Made by a program: the position numbers and the translations under genes. A stretch of DNA of 64,000 bases from Entoloma clypeatum. Its lineage: Eukaryota; Basidiomycota; Agaricomycetes; Agaricales; Entolomataceae. Below, piece after piece: positions 15,876 to 26,617 of this stretch (positions within the stretch are counted from its first letter, which is position 1; each line of letters starts with the position of its first letter). Below the pieces are notes generated by a model. It worked only from the letters and a program-made list of their open reading frames with translations, was not told the origin of the DNA and did no database searches. Where the stretch lies: assembly GCA_963565915.1 (NCBI GenBank), contig OY751490.1, positions 2,046,001 to 2,110,000 of the forward strand, in the 5' to 3' direction.

Positions 15876-16942
15876 ATGATGCCAGCCGTCAATGAAGGTG
15901 TTCAAGTCATTCTTCAAGTCATTCCTTTTCTCCATTCACACAAAGATTCTCATGTCGCCTGTGTGTTCTAGGAATCCCTCACACAGGCATTTTCGTTCCC
16001 ACCTTCCTCCATAGGACCCACGAGCGAAGACACTGCAAGCTCTTCCAGCAAATCAGCAGTCATCGTTACTCCGACGGAGTCTGCAGATGAGCACTCCTCA
16101 GCCACCCCCGAAACGTCGGACGAATCTTGGAAGATAGAATATCAGGCTCAGCTCGCAGCATGGCGTGCTCAATCAGCCGAAGGCCGCGAGAAGGCCGAAC
16201 AAGAACGGGAGCGCTGGGTGGCACGCCGTGCGGCAGAGAAAGAGGAGGCAGCTCGCCGTGTGGCAATGGGTATCGTTGATGAGCCAACTCTGGAGCATTC
16301 TCAACAGGAGATTGGATGGGAAACCGTCTCGAATAAAAACACCCAGCCCGTACCTGCATCATTTGTCGTCTCCGAAGCTGTGTCGCCTCGCGCTGTGATT
16401 GCTAGGAATCTCTCAACGGATCCGCTAGGGACTGAGGTGCGGCGACCACCCGTATGTATTTAAGGTTGGATGCTGACAGAAGCAACAAGGTTCCCGTGCC
16501 CCTGGCCAACACGAGTGCGCTAACGGAAACTTCAAGAAGCCACTCGCGTCCTGGAGATGAGTTACAGAAATGGGAGGACCTTCATTCTTCTGTGACCTCG
16601 TCCTTCCCATCAATGTCATATCCTGAACACATGCAGACCCCCTCGCCTTCGCGCCAACCCCATCCACCACCTGCTCCACTCAACACGACTCTGGCGATCT
16701 TCGACTCAACTTTACCAACGCGGACACGTGTTAAAGCCTTTTTTTCTTCTCTGGCCATTAATATGCTTTTACCATTTGTTAACGGGGTCATGCTCGGATT
16801 TGGTGAGATTTTTGCCAAAAATGTTGTGTTAGGATGGTTTGGATGGAATCCTCAAGGGGCTGGATCTGTTGCAGCGACAGCGGGCATCGGTGCGAGCTCT
16901 AGGAAACCATGGCGTCAACGTCAAACTCCAAAAGAGTCCTAG
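15876..16942 (+). CDS. mim1: MIM1/TOM13-like mitochondrial outer-membrane import factor
   Basis: Predicted component of the MIM complex, which inserts alpha-helical proteins into the mitochondrial outer membrane and helps assemble the TOM complex. Exon 1 (ATG ATG at 15876/15879, MMPAVNE) splices at 15898-16014 to GPTSEDTASSSSK. A charged helical stretch follows (QLAAWRAQSAEGREKAEQER), then a second intron at about 16453-16491. The conserved TOM13 segment is near the C-terminus: TRVKAFFSSLAINMLLPFVN, then GVMLGFGEIFAKN, with the GxxxG spacing used for oligomerisation of the single membrane span. The long polar N-terminus is larger than in yeast Mim1. It converges with the b5-acyl-CoA dehydrogenase at 17066. 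Confidence 0.85.
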
Positions 16943-17065
16943 TTGATTGCATTGGTTCATCGCAAGTTGAATATCACCTGACTAATTCGGATGTGTGCAC
17001 ATATTAGACGTAGATGATACAAAAATGCAAATTCAGAAATATCGAAGAATTCCCTGCGCTGACCA

Positions 17066-19917
17066 TCACAATTTAGCATTCTTTGGCATGCCCCGAATCG
17101 CTTGCCGAACCCCGAGATCCCCCAGGACGTCCTCGGCTGTTGTGAAATGAGGGTCGGTTCAAAATTGCTGGATAGGAACATATATTTACCTCCACCGAGA
17201 ATGCTGCCGGCACACCATTAGCACGTTTCTAGATGGGAGGCTGGGGACAAGAAATTACGCATCAAATGGAACGGTGCGGTGATACTGTCGCCAACAAGGT
17301 GAGTTGAGTCGACAATCACATAAAGAAAGAAATTACAGACATGCTCTATGGTTTGTCCCATTCCTAGCACGAAGTATCAGATCATATCTCAGGATCCCAT
17401 GTTGTGTACGAGGTCACATACCTGTCTTGGTAATTCCACGTCCACCGAAGACCTGTGACGGAAACCTTACATACAGAAGACTCAACCGTTTTTGGTCACA
17501 TACCTGAACTGCGTCCGTTGCCGTTTCTTGGGAAGTACGTGTAGCATGCATCTTCAAAAGACCAATCGGACTACCAAAATTTTAGTGGCTTCTAGAGAAG
17601 CTCAGAACGCTGAACGCACCCAGCCAATTTCGCAGCTTGCTGTTTATATGACTGAAGGGGCTTCAGTAAATGTATAATCAAGAGTTTCTCAAGACGGACC
17701 ATGTTGTTCATCTGATACGTCAAGTTTTCAAGCCAGTTTTGAGTGCTCTCAACTCTGGCAATCATGGCTGCCAGCTTGCTTCGAATGACTGCTTGTGAGT
17801 GAAGTGGTTTCCCAAAAGCCTTGCGTTGAGTTGTCCACCTGGCACAACTACCTGAGAAACGATTTCCAGGTGGACAATATTTACGAGTTTAACATACAGG
17901 AGAGATTCCTCGACAATAAGGCGCTGGGAACGTGCAGATGAACAACACATCACCCAACGCTCATGATTGAAGTTGCTAGAAATGCTGTAAATTGAAGTTC
18001 CAACTACTCCATAAAAAGAACAGACCTAAGCATCACGAAGATTCCTGCTCCTTCTGCTCCGAGAGTGTTCTCAACTGGGACTTTCACATTGTCAAAAGTG
18101 ACAAAGGCAGTCCCCGCTGCGGGCGACTATGAACCACCTGATAAGTAAAATGGTGAAGACCCGTTGATCGGGAACGCACATAGCTCGTTTTGATTGCTTT
18201 GGTTTCCACGCCATCCCCCCTCTCTACCAGGATAACGGTAAACCCACCCTGCATTCCAATCTAGATGAGGGTGACTTCAGTTTGGATAGAGATAGAACTT
18301 ACGTCCGTTCTACAGCCGACAGTAAAACTGCAAGACAAACACAATTCAGTAATCAAATATTCGCACCATGAGTTGACTGACTAATGTGCAAATCTGGAAT
18401 GATATTTCAGCTCACAGGCAAGTAAAATCAAAAGCATTACTTACGTTCCATTGGTTATCCATTTCTTGCTAGCAAAGAGGAGAATTGTTCAGTGCGACTC
18501 TCCAATCAACCATATAATCCGTCACCAACGTTCCGTTAATAATCCAGTGCTTCTCATCCTTAGTTTTCACCGCGGTTGTTCGGAGGCCAGCGACATCACT
18601 ACCGGCGAATGCCTCTGAAATGGCTAGGCAGATAGGTTTCTTCCCAGAAAGAACGTCGGGAACGACTTTCGCTTTTATCGCTTCACTCCCGAAATTGAGG
18701 ACAGGAGGCAGACCGATGACTGAACCGCTCATCAGGCCTGTAAGATTCGTTGAGCGATCGGCGTATCTAGTTGTACTGATAGCATACCATCACCGTAGCC
18801 ACGCTGTCCACATCGTGCAAATTCTTGTGTAATTATAAGCTGAGATTTTGTTTGGTTGCATAAAAAGTTAGTTGTGGAGTTAGGCACGGTTTGCCCCATA
18901 CCTCATGGAAATAGTCGAACTGAGGCACAAGTCAGCAAGTACCTCGCCGGACGATGGAATGTCTCAGCCGACCTGCTCAGGTTTGACCAAACCATCCATC
19001 AATTTTAGACCTTGAGAAGGAGGTCAATGAGCTTGCGACAGTGTCAGGAGAAGAACTGACCCTGTAAATGTTTCCCAGGTCCCATACGCATCGCGTGTAT
19101 ATTCATTTTTCTAAGAAGACGGTCAGCTTTGGGAATAGGTTATTGATCACATGGCTTCTCACTCCATCGCTTCAATGACGCTTTTGCTAGGTGGGTTTCC
19201 ATCGGCTTCCCTGGCCTGGTGGGTATATCGTCATCAAATTCCTGTAGGGTCTGGGCAAGATGCTTACAACCGCGTCAGGGTAGACAATCTCGTCAATGAA
19301 TTGTCGCATGGCCTTCTGGAAGGCTCGGTGGTTCTGGAAATATGTAGTTCGTGCTGATGAAAATAGGGACATTTATAGGAACATACCTCAGAATAATACG
19401 GGCTATGATAGCCCTCCGACAACCAATTGGGTTCCGCGTAGGGAACCGCACTCAATTCTCCGACTACGCGGCCATGGATGACGCTCTTTTCGCCTTCGAC
19501 AACGCCAATTTGAAGGCGTGCATACTGGGGTCGTGTGATGACTTCATGCCGATGAAGTCCATAGAACACTTCCGTGGCGTCTTGCCCGGCTGTCAACAAA
19601 ATCAAGCTGAGTGATGATGGAATAGAAAAACCCGAGAATGACGAACGGATGTCTCCATCAAAGAAGACTGAAGTTCCACCCGGGTGCATGTCCTTAAACT
19701 TTGTAATATCGTAGACCTTAGCATCGATGATAATCCACTGTTCAAATGTCAGTCGATGTAACCTAGTTGGTACTAAGGACCCCTTTCGGACTCACAAGAT
19801 CATCACCCTTGTTATGCTAGTAGTTCAGGGTGAGTACAATACATCCAAGTGTGAAGGCAACAGACGCACCTTCGCTATTTCGTTGCGGGTGTAAGTCTTC
19901 ATTTGCTTGGATGCCAT
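17066..19917 (-). CDS. Cytochrome b5-acyl-CoA dehydrogenase fusion, copy A
   Basis: N-terminal cytochrome b5 domain fused to an FAD-dependent acyl-CoA dehydrogenase. The protein starts MASKQMKTYTRNEIAK at 19917, then WIIIDAKVYDITKFKD and MHPGG (heme His), then GQDATEVFYGLHRHEV (second heme His region). The dehydrogenase part has VPYAEPNWLSEGYHSPYY, GLPPVLNFGSE, CLAISEAFAGSD, WIINGTKKWITNG, RKAFGKPLHSQAVIRSKLA, and GGAEDVLGDLGVRQA. The last exons end MPKNAKL; AKL is a PTS1, so the enzyme is predicted to be peroxisomal, where it would start beta-oxidation. More than 15 short introns interrupt it, all GT..AG as far as followed. It is an inverted paralogue of the gene at 23900-26388. It looks intact, but I did not verify every exon. 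Confidence 0.88.
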
Positions 19918-20029
19918 TTCGAAGGAACTGGGGCGAGTCAATGAGAGGGGCGAATCTTTTGACTATGAGTAATGGCATGTGATTCCGAGGGTATTTGCCG
20001 AATCGGTAAAACACATTGTTAAAGGTAGT

Positions 20030-22161
20030 ACTGTTCTAGTAGTGTAGACGATAACCAACACCGCTTTAGAGGAATGCACATCCCAGAAACTTCTTCTTCC
20101 ACGAATTCCCCCTCGGCGATATTGTTAGCAAAAGTCTGGCCTACCCACATCGTCATATTTGCCTCTTCAATATCGGCCCCCGCAGCGGTCATACGACGGA
20201 GTGTCACTGGCAGTTGGGCTGACAACAAATAATCAGAAATGTCAAAAATTGGTTTGGGGCGGGGAGGGGTCTGCGTTTGGTTGAATATCTCCAGGTTGAA
20301 CAATGCAAATTTTGCAGGATAGCGACCCCTGTCGGGGTCTCTTCATCCCAGAATCCATAGGCAACCAGCTGCACAGCAGAGTCGTCACCGAGAGCCATAG
20401 TTATGGTCGAGCCGTTGGCTTGTCGACCAGGGTAGATATTCGCGATTCTTCAAGTCTTGGATTGGCCTAAAGTCTCCGCGACGAAAATATATGAGGAGTA
20501 GGATGGGAACACATTGACGGGCCCGTTGATGTTCTGGACGGGATACCTGGAAATTGTCATTCCCGATTTTGCCTCACGGATGTACATACCACATGTCGTA
20601 AAACCTCAGCCCTCGTATACATCGCGTCTCATGTATGCAGACATACCATGGACCTACCACCATGATTGAGCTGGGTACTGCTTTGCAACGCGTGAGGGCC
20701 TCCTTGATGCAGGTACAGTCTAGTATTGAAAAGAGGTCGGTGTGAAACTCCAAGGAATAAAGGGCTATGAGACGTTGAGGGAAGCAGCATAGAAGGTTGT
20801 GTCGAGCTTGTAAGAATGTTCGGGTGGGTACACAGACGCTGTGCAGAACCGACTTGTTAGCCACAAGGCCTCTCCGAATGTATTACTGATACCATTTCTC
20901 TCCAGAACAGGAGACATATTTATATTCGCCTCACGGGAAAGAGTGAGCACCTGGGGAACATTGGAGGGAAAGAAGGTACCAATGGCGAACGAGTTTGGAC
21001 CGAGCTGTTCCCGCACGGATTTGATCCTTCGCTACTAAAGGTCCGGATACCTACATATCTAAACCGTCCGTCAAAGTACTCTGCACCCGGTTTGTAAGAC
21101 GTACTGTGCCAAATGGGTATGATTCACCTGAGGATAAGCGTCTCAGCAAGGAAGCTTGAGGCATGTAGAAGAGGTTTGGCAGAGTCGCAACTTTAGTTCT
21201 AGCTGGGTTACAAACCTAGGGGAGAGTAAGTTCTTTCAAATAACGCATACAAGGTCATGAACTTACGCTGTACTGGCAGGTGTGTCTACTGCATGACAGT
21301 GTAACATGATATCTGTTTGCATCGGCCGCAAGGGCACTGACGCAGTCCAGCTGGAAGGAAGCACCAGGGGCGTCATATGGCCATAAAGGGTCAATAGCTG
21401 TAGCTGCGATTTGAAACCTGGGAGTCTTCGAACCGTGTCAGAGATATTTTGGCCCAAGCCTGTACATTCTTCAATGGACTTGAACAAAAGAAGCGAAGCA
21501 GAACTGGCCCCCCAAATGTTAAAATGTTGCAGTATTGATTAGGCTCTTCTCGACTGCGTTGGGCTGGTCAAACAACAGGCGTCAACCAAGTAACCGAGGA
21601 CCCACTTTCAATTTGATCAAGGCCAAGACCCTCCACTGCCGACTGTGCCACGCTGAACGCGTCGTCATAATTCAAGTCATGCAAATCCTGGGAAGATCCA
21701 ACTTGAAATGCAAAGCGCCAAGTCTACACAAGTTCGCCTTACCAAATTGATGATGACCTTTGGCAAAAGTTGTTTCGTGGACTGCCAAAAACTAGGTCCG
21801 ATAGTTGTATTGTGGAGAGCGCCCGTGGCGTCGACGAGATTGTAAAAGTCAACGCGTTCCAATACGTCGAGTCAGCAGTAATACCCCCGATCCGAACTTG
21901 GGCCGGTGTTCCAGTACGGGTCTTGAAGTTTTCGAGCAGGTTTCTAGTTGAAGCATTGGGGGCTGAAATATTGCCAATGAACTCGCGGAAGAAGGCAGTT
22001 TCGATGCTGAAGCTTTCAAGAGCAGAATGGAGGCGGTTGAAGGCAGAGAGGGTGAACCTGGGAGCGACAAGGCCAGCGCATGAGGGATCCTTCGGCGCGT
22101 CAGCATCCAGTCCGGACAATATTAGATTGCCGACAAACAATGAAACCAGCGGCAGTCTATC
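20030..22161 (-). pseudogene. Broken GH79-family glycoside hydrolase
   Basis: Remnant of a GH79 enzyme (beta-glucuronidase/heparanase-like). Recognisable pieces in order: hydrophobic LPLVSLFVGNLILSG (signal-peptide-like), DPSCAGLVAPRFTL, NISAPNASTRNLLENF, VRIGGITADSTYWN, then after a frame change VDFYNLVDATGALHNTTIG and FWQSTKQLLPK, LHDLNYDDAF, MSPVLERNGISNTFGEALW, and the C-terminal domain RYPVQNINGPVNVFPSYSS. Lesions: the likely start ATG is out of frame with the signal-like stretch, the frame shifts after DSTYWN near 21850, a TGA is in frame after LGQSKT near 20452, and the frame shifts within FWDEE near 20337. No intron of normal size removes the TGA. Sequencing error could explain one lesion but hardly all. 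Confidence 0.72.
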
Positions 22162-22176
22162 ATGACTGCCGCAATC

Positions 22177-23719
22177 ATGTCTCTTGCTGGACTGAAAGTT
22201 ATCGAAGTGAGTCCCTTTGCCTACGGATACATCGATTTCACTCAACATCGCCAGTTCGCCGGTCTAGCTCCGGGACCTTTTGCTGGTCTACTTCTCGCAG
22301 ACAACGGGGCGTCTGTCATACGCGTTGACAAACCCTCTTCGTCTTCCGCAGATGTCCTTTGTCGCGGGAAACGCTCAGTTGCAATCAATCCCAAAAGACC
22401 GACCGGACGGGATATCCTGAGGAAATTGGTATCTTCTGCAGATGTTGTCATAGATCCATTCAGGCCTGGTGTCATGGAGAGACTCGGCTTGGGACCAGAC
22501 GTCTTCTTGGGAGAGGGAGGTTTGAACCCGAAGCTCATTTATGCCAGGATAGTGGGGTAAGCGATGAAATAACTGTCATATCACAATTGCTCAACAGCCC
22601 AAGATTTCCAAGGACAGGTGCGACAGAACTTCTCCCTTGGAATCCGGCCATCTGAAGCTTCCCAGGTCCACAGAAAGATATGGCTGGTGAGTGGAATCAT
22701 TTACGCCGCAATGCCTAACTCAAAAGGTCGCGTGAAGGGCATGACATTAATTATCTAGCGCTCAGCGGAGCTTTAGCAGTAAGCCCTTTTTTTGTGGAAC
22801 CTCGTTCATATATTTTGATTTATGCTTTAGATGCTCCCAGGATCGGGAAAGCCAACATTCCCGTTGAATCTTATGGCCGACTTTGCAGGGGGTGGTCTTA
22901 TGTGTGTTCTTGGAATTCTCCTCGCTCTGATTGAACGTGGTAAAAGCGGTCAGGGGCAGATTGTCGATACAGACATGGTTTGTCACTTTCGGCCAGACCG
23001 TACCCATGTCTGATTTAGTTTCCAGGTTTCTGGTACACGCTACCTAGCTGCCTTTCCATTGTTGCATTCGTTAATCCCTGTATCCCCCCTCTTTGGGAGA
23101 GAGCGGGGCAAGAACATGCTCGATGGAGGGGCACCGCATTATGATGTTTATACCTGCCAGGATGGAGGCTGGATCTCGGTTGGGTGTCTTGAGCCACCCT
23201 TCTTCAATGAATTCATCACCAGGTTCGTTGACTCTCTGCCAAATGATTTCAATATTCCAGATGGGTGGAGGCCGAGCGTCAACTCGCAGCAAAACCACGA
23301 TGAATGGCCCAAGCTCAGAGAATTCTTAACCAAAGGGTTCCTGACCAATACAAGGGATTATTGGGCTGGCGTTTTCCAAGGTAGGCTGGTTAAACTATTG
23401 CCATCCTTCATCTCTGCTGAATTTTATGGGCCTGCGCGTTGCAGGAACTGACGCATGCGTGCTGCCAGTCATCACCCCACGGGAAGCGCAAGCGTCGGAA
23501 TCCGTTATTTCATTGTTCCCGAGGACACACCCACTTATCACAGGTTCCCAAACGAGCGATTCTCACTCTGGAGACAAGGGTGCAGTCCACCTATTCCCTG
23601 GAGAACACACAGACGAAATCCTGGACGAAATCCACATCGATGCGGACACAAGGCGACAACTTGCTTTAGACGGTGCTCTAGGAGAGGATCCGAGGGTCTT
23701 CGTTCGTCCAAAGTTATAA
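22177..23719 (+). CDS. Alpha-methylacyl-CoA racemase, CaiB/BaiF (family III CoA-transferase) type
   Basis: Predicted to interconvert (2R)- and (2S)-2-methylacyl-CoAs so that branched chains can enter beta-oxidation. The start [10 protein letters not shown] at 22177 matches the family best; an in-frame ATG lies at 22162. Intron 22207-22254 joins it to [19 protein letters not shown]. Further motifs: [37 protein letters not shown] (catalytic His region), LMADFAGGG (catalytic Asp region), [17 protein letters not shown], and VGCLEPPFF (catalytic Glu). It ends VFVRPKL, a PTS1-like tripeptide (PKL). At least five short introns. Its 5' end overlaps the start of the GH79 remnant, and a b5-acyl-CoA dehydrogenase follows 180 bp downstream. 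Confidence 0.9.
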
Positions 23720-23899
23720 CATTTGCTGTAATCTATTGTAGAAGGATACTCCTTACAAGTTCCATCCTCGTTCCGGGCCAGACCGGCATAAAGTGCATGA
23801 TCACAATTTCACATGCAAAGCAACCACCCCGCCCCCAGTTTAACCATAAATTCCGGGGTCGGCTGAACGACACATCGATCCATTACCTCATTACCCACA

Positions 23900-26388
23900 A
23901 TGTCGAGAACACAACAAATTACCCGGGAAGAAGTCCAGAAGGTATGTGTCCCGTTATCGTTGGAGCCATCGTACAAAACAAGGACCTGGTTAGCACAACA
24001 AAGATGGCGACTTGGTGAGTGATTTCCGTGTTTTGCACACCTCTTACTGATTGAGACAACCTGGACAGTGGATAATCATCGACGCAAAAGTGTACGACAT
24101 TTCGAAGTTCAAGAATCTTCATCCTGGGGGGGCATCTGTACTCCTTGATGCAGACGTTGGTATGAACCCATTTCATTTCTCCCTCGTTGTTTCAGGTTTG
24201 AATGCATGTCTCGTTTTCAAGCTGGACAGGATGCAACAGAAGCCTTTTTCGGACTCCACCGCTTCGAAGTTCTCGAAAAGCCACAATATCAACGCTTGCA
24301 GATCGGCATCATTGCCGGAGAGGAACCCAAATTACACGGACGCATAGCGGGAGAGCTCAGCGCGGTTCCATACGCCGAGCCGACTTGGTTGAGCGCAGGA
24401 TATCACACTCCTTACTACACCAAAGTCCGTCAAGCTAGCAACAACTCGTTTTACTGACTTAACGGCTTTTTGCGACCCACTTAGGCTCACCGAAAATTCC
24501 AGCAGGCAATGCGCAAATTTGCTGACACTGTCATTTATCCGGATGCACTGGCCCGAGAGGCAGACGGAAAGCGGCCTTCCCAGAGCGTCATCGACGCAAT
24601 GGCGTACGTTCTTTTGCTTTGTTTCATACGAATACAATAGAACGACGCCCGTAGCGAATTGAATCTACACGCTATGCGACTTGGTCCTGGTAAGCACTTG
24701 AAAGGTCGAGTCCTCATGGATGGTCTTGTCAAGCCGGAGGAGTTTGATTACTTCTATGAGGTTTGTCGCATCTTTCTATCATCATGTCATCGTTGAAGAC
24801 AGTGAACCAAAACCACAGCTCATAATCACACAAGAATTTACGCGTTGCAGTCTCCGTGGTTATGGAGATGGTAAGTTTGCGAGAGGTCCCTTTAGCTGGA
24901 ATTCTCTTTTTCAAACACATTTTCATCGCCAGGCCTTCTTGGAGGCAAGGTCATCGGACTTCCACCCGTTCTCAACTTTGGAAGCGAGGAGTTGAAGGCC
25001 AGGGTCGTCCCCGAAGTTTTCCAGGGTAAAAAGTTCATCTGCTTGGCCATCTCAGAAGCACACGCTGGTAGCGATGTAATGGGTCTCCAAACTACCGCCG
25101 TCAAAAGCGAAGATGGGAAGGAGTGGATCATCAATGGTGCGACCAAAAGGCCTCTTCACTCTCTTCACACTGACTGATTATGATGCTCAGGGACCAAAAA
25201 ATGGATCACGAACGGGACGTAAGTGCTCCTCACGAATCCTAGCTGAAGTGTCTTTGAACGAGCTGCTCCAGATTCGCAGACTATTTTACCGTTGGCTGCA
25301 AGACCGAGGTATATTCAACCATATACATTGCATGATCTATTTATTGAATGCCGGATCACAGGACGGATTTACCGTCATCCTCGTGGAACGAGGGCCTGGT
25401 GTCGAAACCAAGCCCATCAAGACCAGCTATTCCCCAACCGCTGGAACAGCCTTCATCACCTTTGACAATGCCAGAGCACCCGTCGGAAACACCTTGGGAG
25501 AAGAAGGTGGAGGCATCTTTGTCATGCTCAGGTTAGCCTGTTGTCTTCCTCGATTATGGAATGTTACTCAAGTCTTGTTCACAGTAACTTCAATCACGAG
25601 CGATGGGTCATGTGCTGTGCCTCCGCTCGCAGCCAACGCATGATTAGTGCGTATCCTGTCTATTATTTGTAGGAAACTAGTTGAATGGTTTCCCTCTAGC
25701 CGAGGAATGCCTTAAGTTGGTATTATTTCTCTTCTTTTGAGAACTGTTAAATGAACATTCGAATTAGGTGGACGAGCCAACGCAAGGTGTTTGGGAAACC
25801 TTTGAACTCTCAAGCAGTTATTCGATCCAAACTTGCAGCAATGATTTCCCGAACAGAGAGTATGCATCACGATTTAATTTTGTTTGATGTCGCATCTAAC
25901 CTTTTCCATGTACAGCCGTACAGAACTGGTTGGAGAACGTCACCTATCAGATGTGCAATATGGTGTGTGTCGCTTATTCTACTTGAGCTTTTGATGGACT
26001 CGGTTCCCGAAGTCATACAAACAACAAGCAAGCAAGCTCGCCGGGTACGTTGTGACGATCGCTCATGTCTTGACTCTTTTGCTTACGGTCCTTTCCAGAC
26101 AAATCGCGTTCTTGAAGAGCTACTCCACTTCCTGCGGGCAGGAGACCGCACGAGATGCCGTTCAAATATTTGGTGGGCGTGGGATCACGACGACTGGGAT
26201 GGGACAATTTATTGAACACGTTTGTCATGCGCAATCCTTTCCTCTAAACACTCTTATTTGGCAAATGCATTTCACAGTATCATCGCACTGTACCTTTCGA
26301 TGCGCTACTCGGCGGAGCGGAGGATGTCTTGAGAGATTTGGGTGTACGGCAGGCACTGCGGGCCATGCCCAAAAATGCTCGGTTGTGA
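23900..26388 (+). CDS. Cytochrome b5-acyl-CoA dehydrogenase fusion, copy B
   Basis: Same architecture as copy A. It starts MSRTQQITREEVQK at 23900, then HNKDGDLWIIIDAKVYDISK, HPGG and AGQDATEAFFGLHRFEV for the b5 domain. The dehydrogenase part has VPYAEPTWLSAGYHTPYY, ITQEFTRCSLRGYGDG, CLAISEAHAGSDVMGLQT, WIINGTKKWITNGTFADYF, GFTVILVERGPGVET, FGKPLNSQAVIRSKLAAMIS, QIFGGRGIT and ALLGGAEDVLRDLGVRQA. It ends MPKNARL; ARL is a PTS1-type signal, so it is predicted peroxisomal. The b5 domain may pass electrons to or from the flavin, which is an inference. Introns are all short GT..AG (for example between WIING and TKKW, and after KWITNGT). It reads through intact. Confidence 0.9.
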
Positions 26389-26617
26389 CGGAACTTGCTC
26401 TCATCCCTTTGTCGCACGGTATGTAAATTATTTTATCCATTCCGAATACAATGTACACATGTCATGCCATGGTACCCATACTGAGTTGGTGAAAAACTAT
26501 GTATTGTCGATCCTTGAGAAGCATTAAAGAGCAGAGATAGCCAAGATAGCATACATATATGATTGCGCATAGTTACAGATGGTGCAGAAAGAGGGATAAA
26601 GAGTATAGATACAGGAT

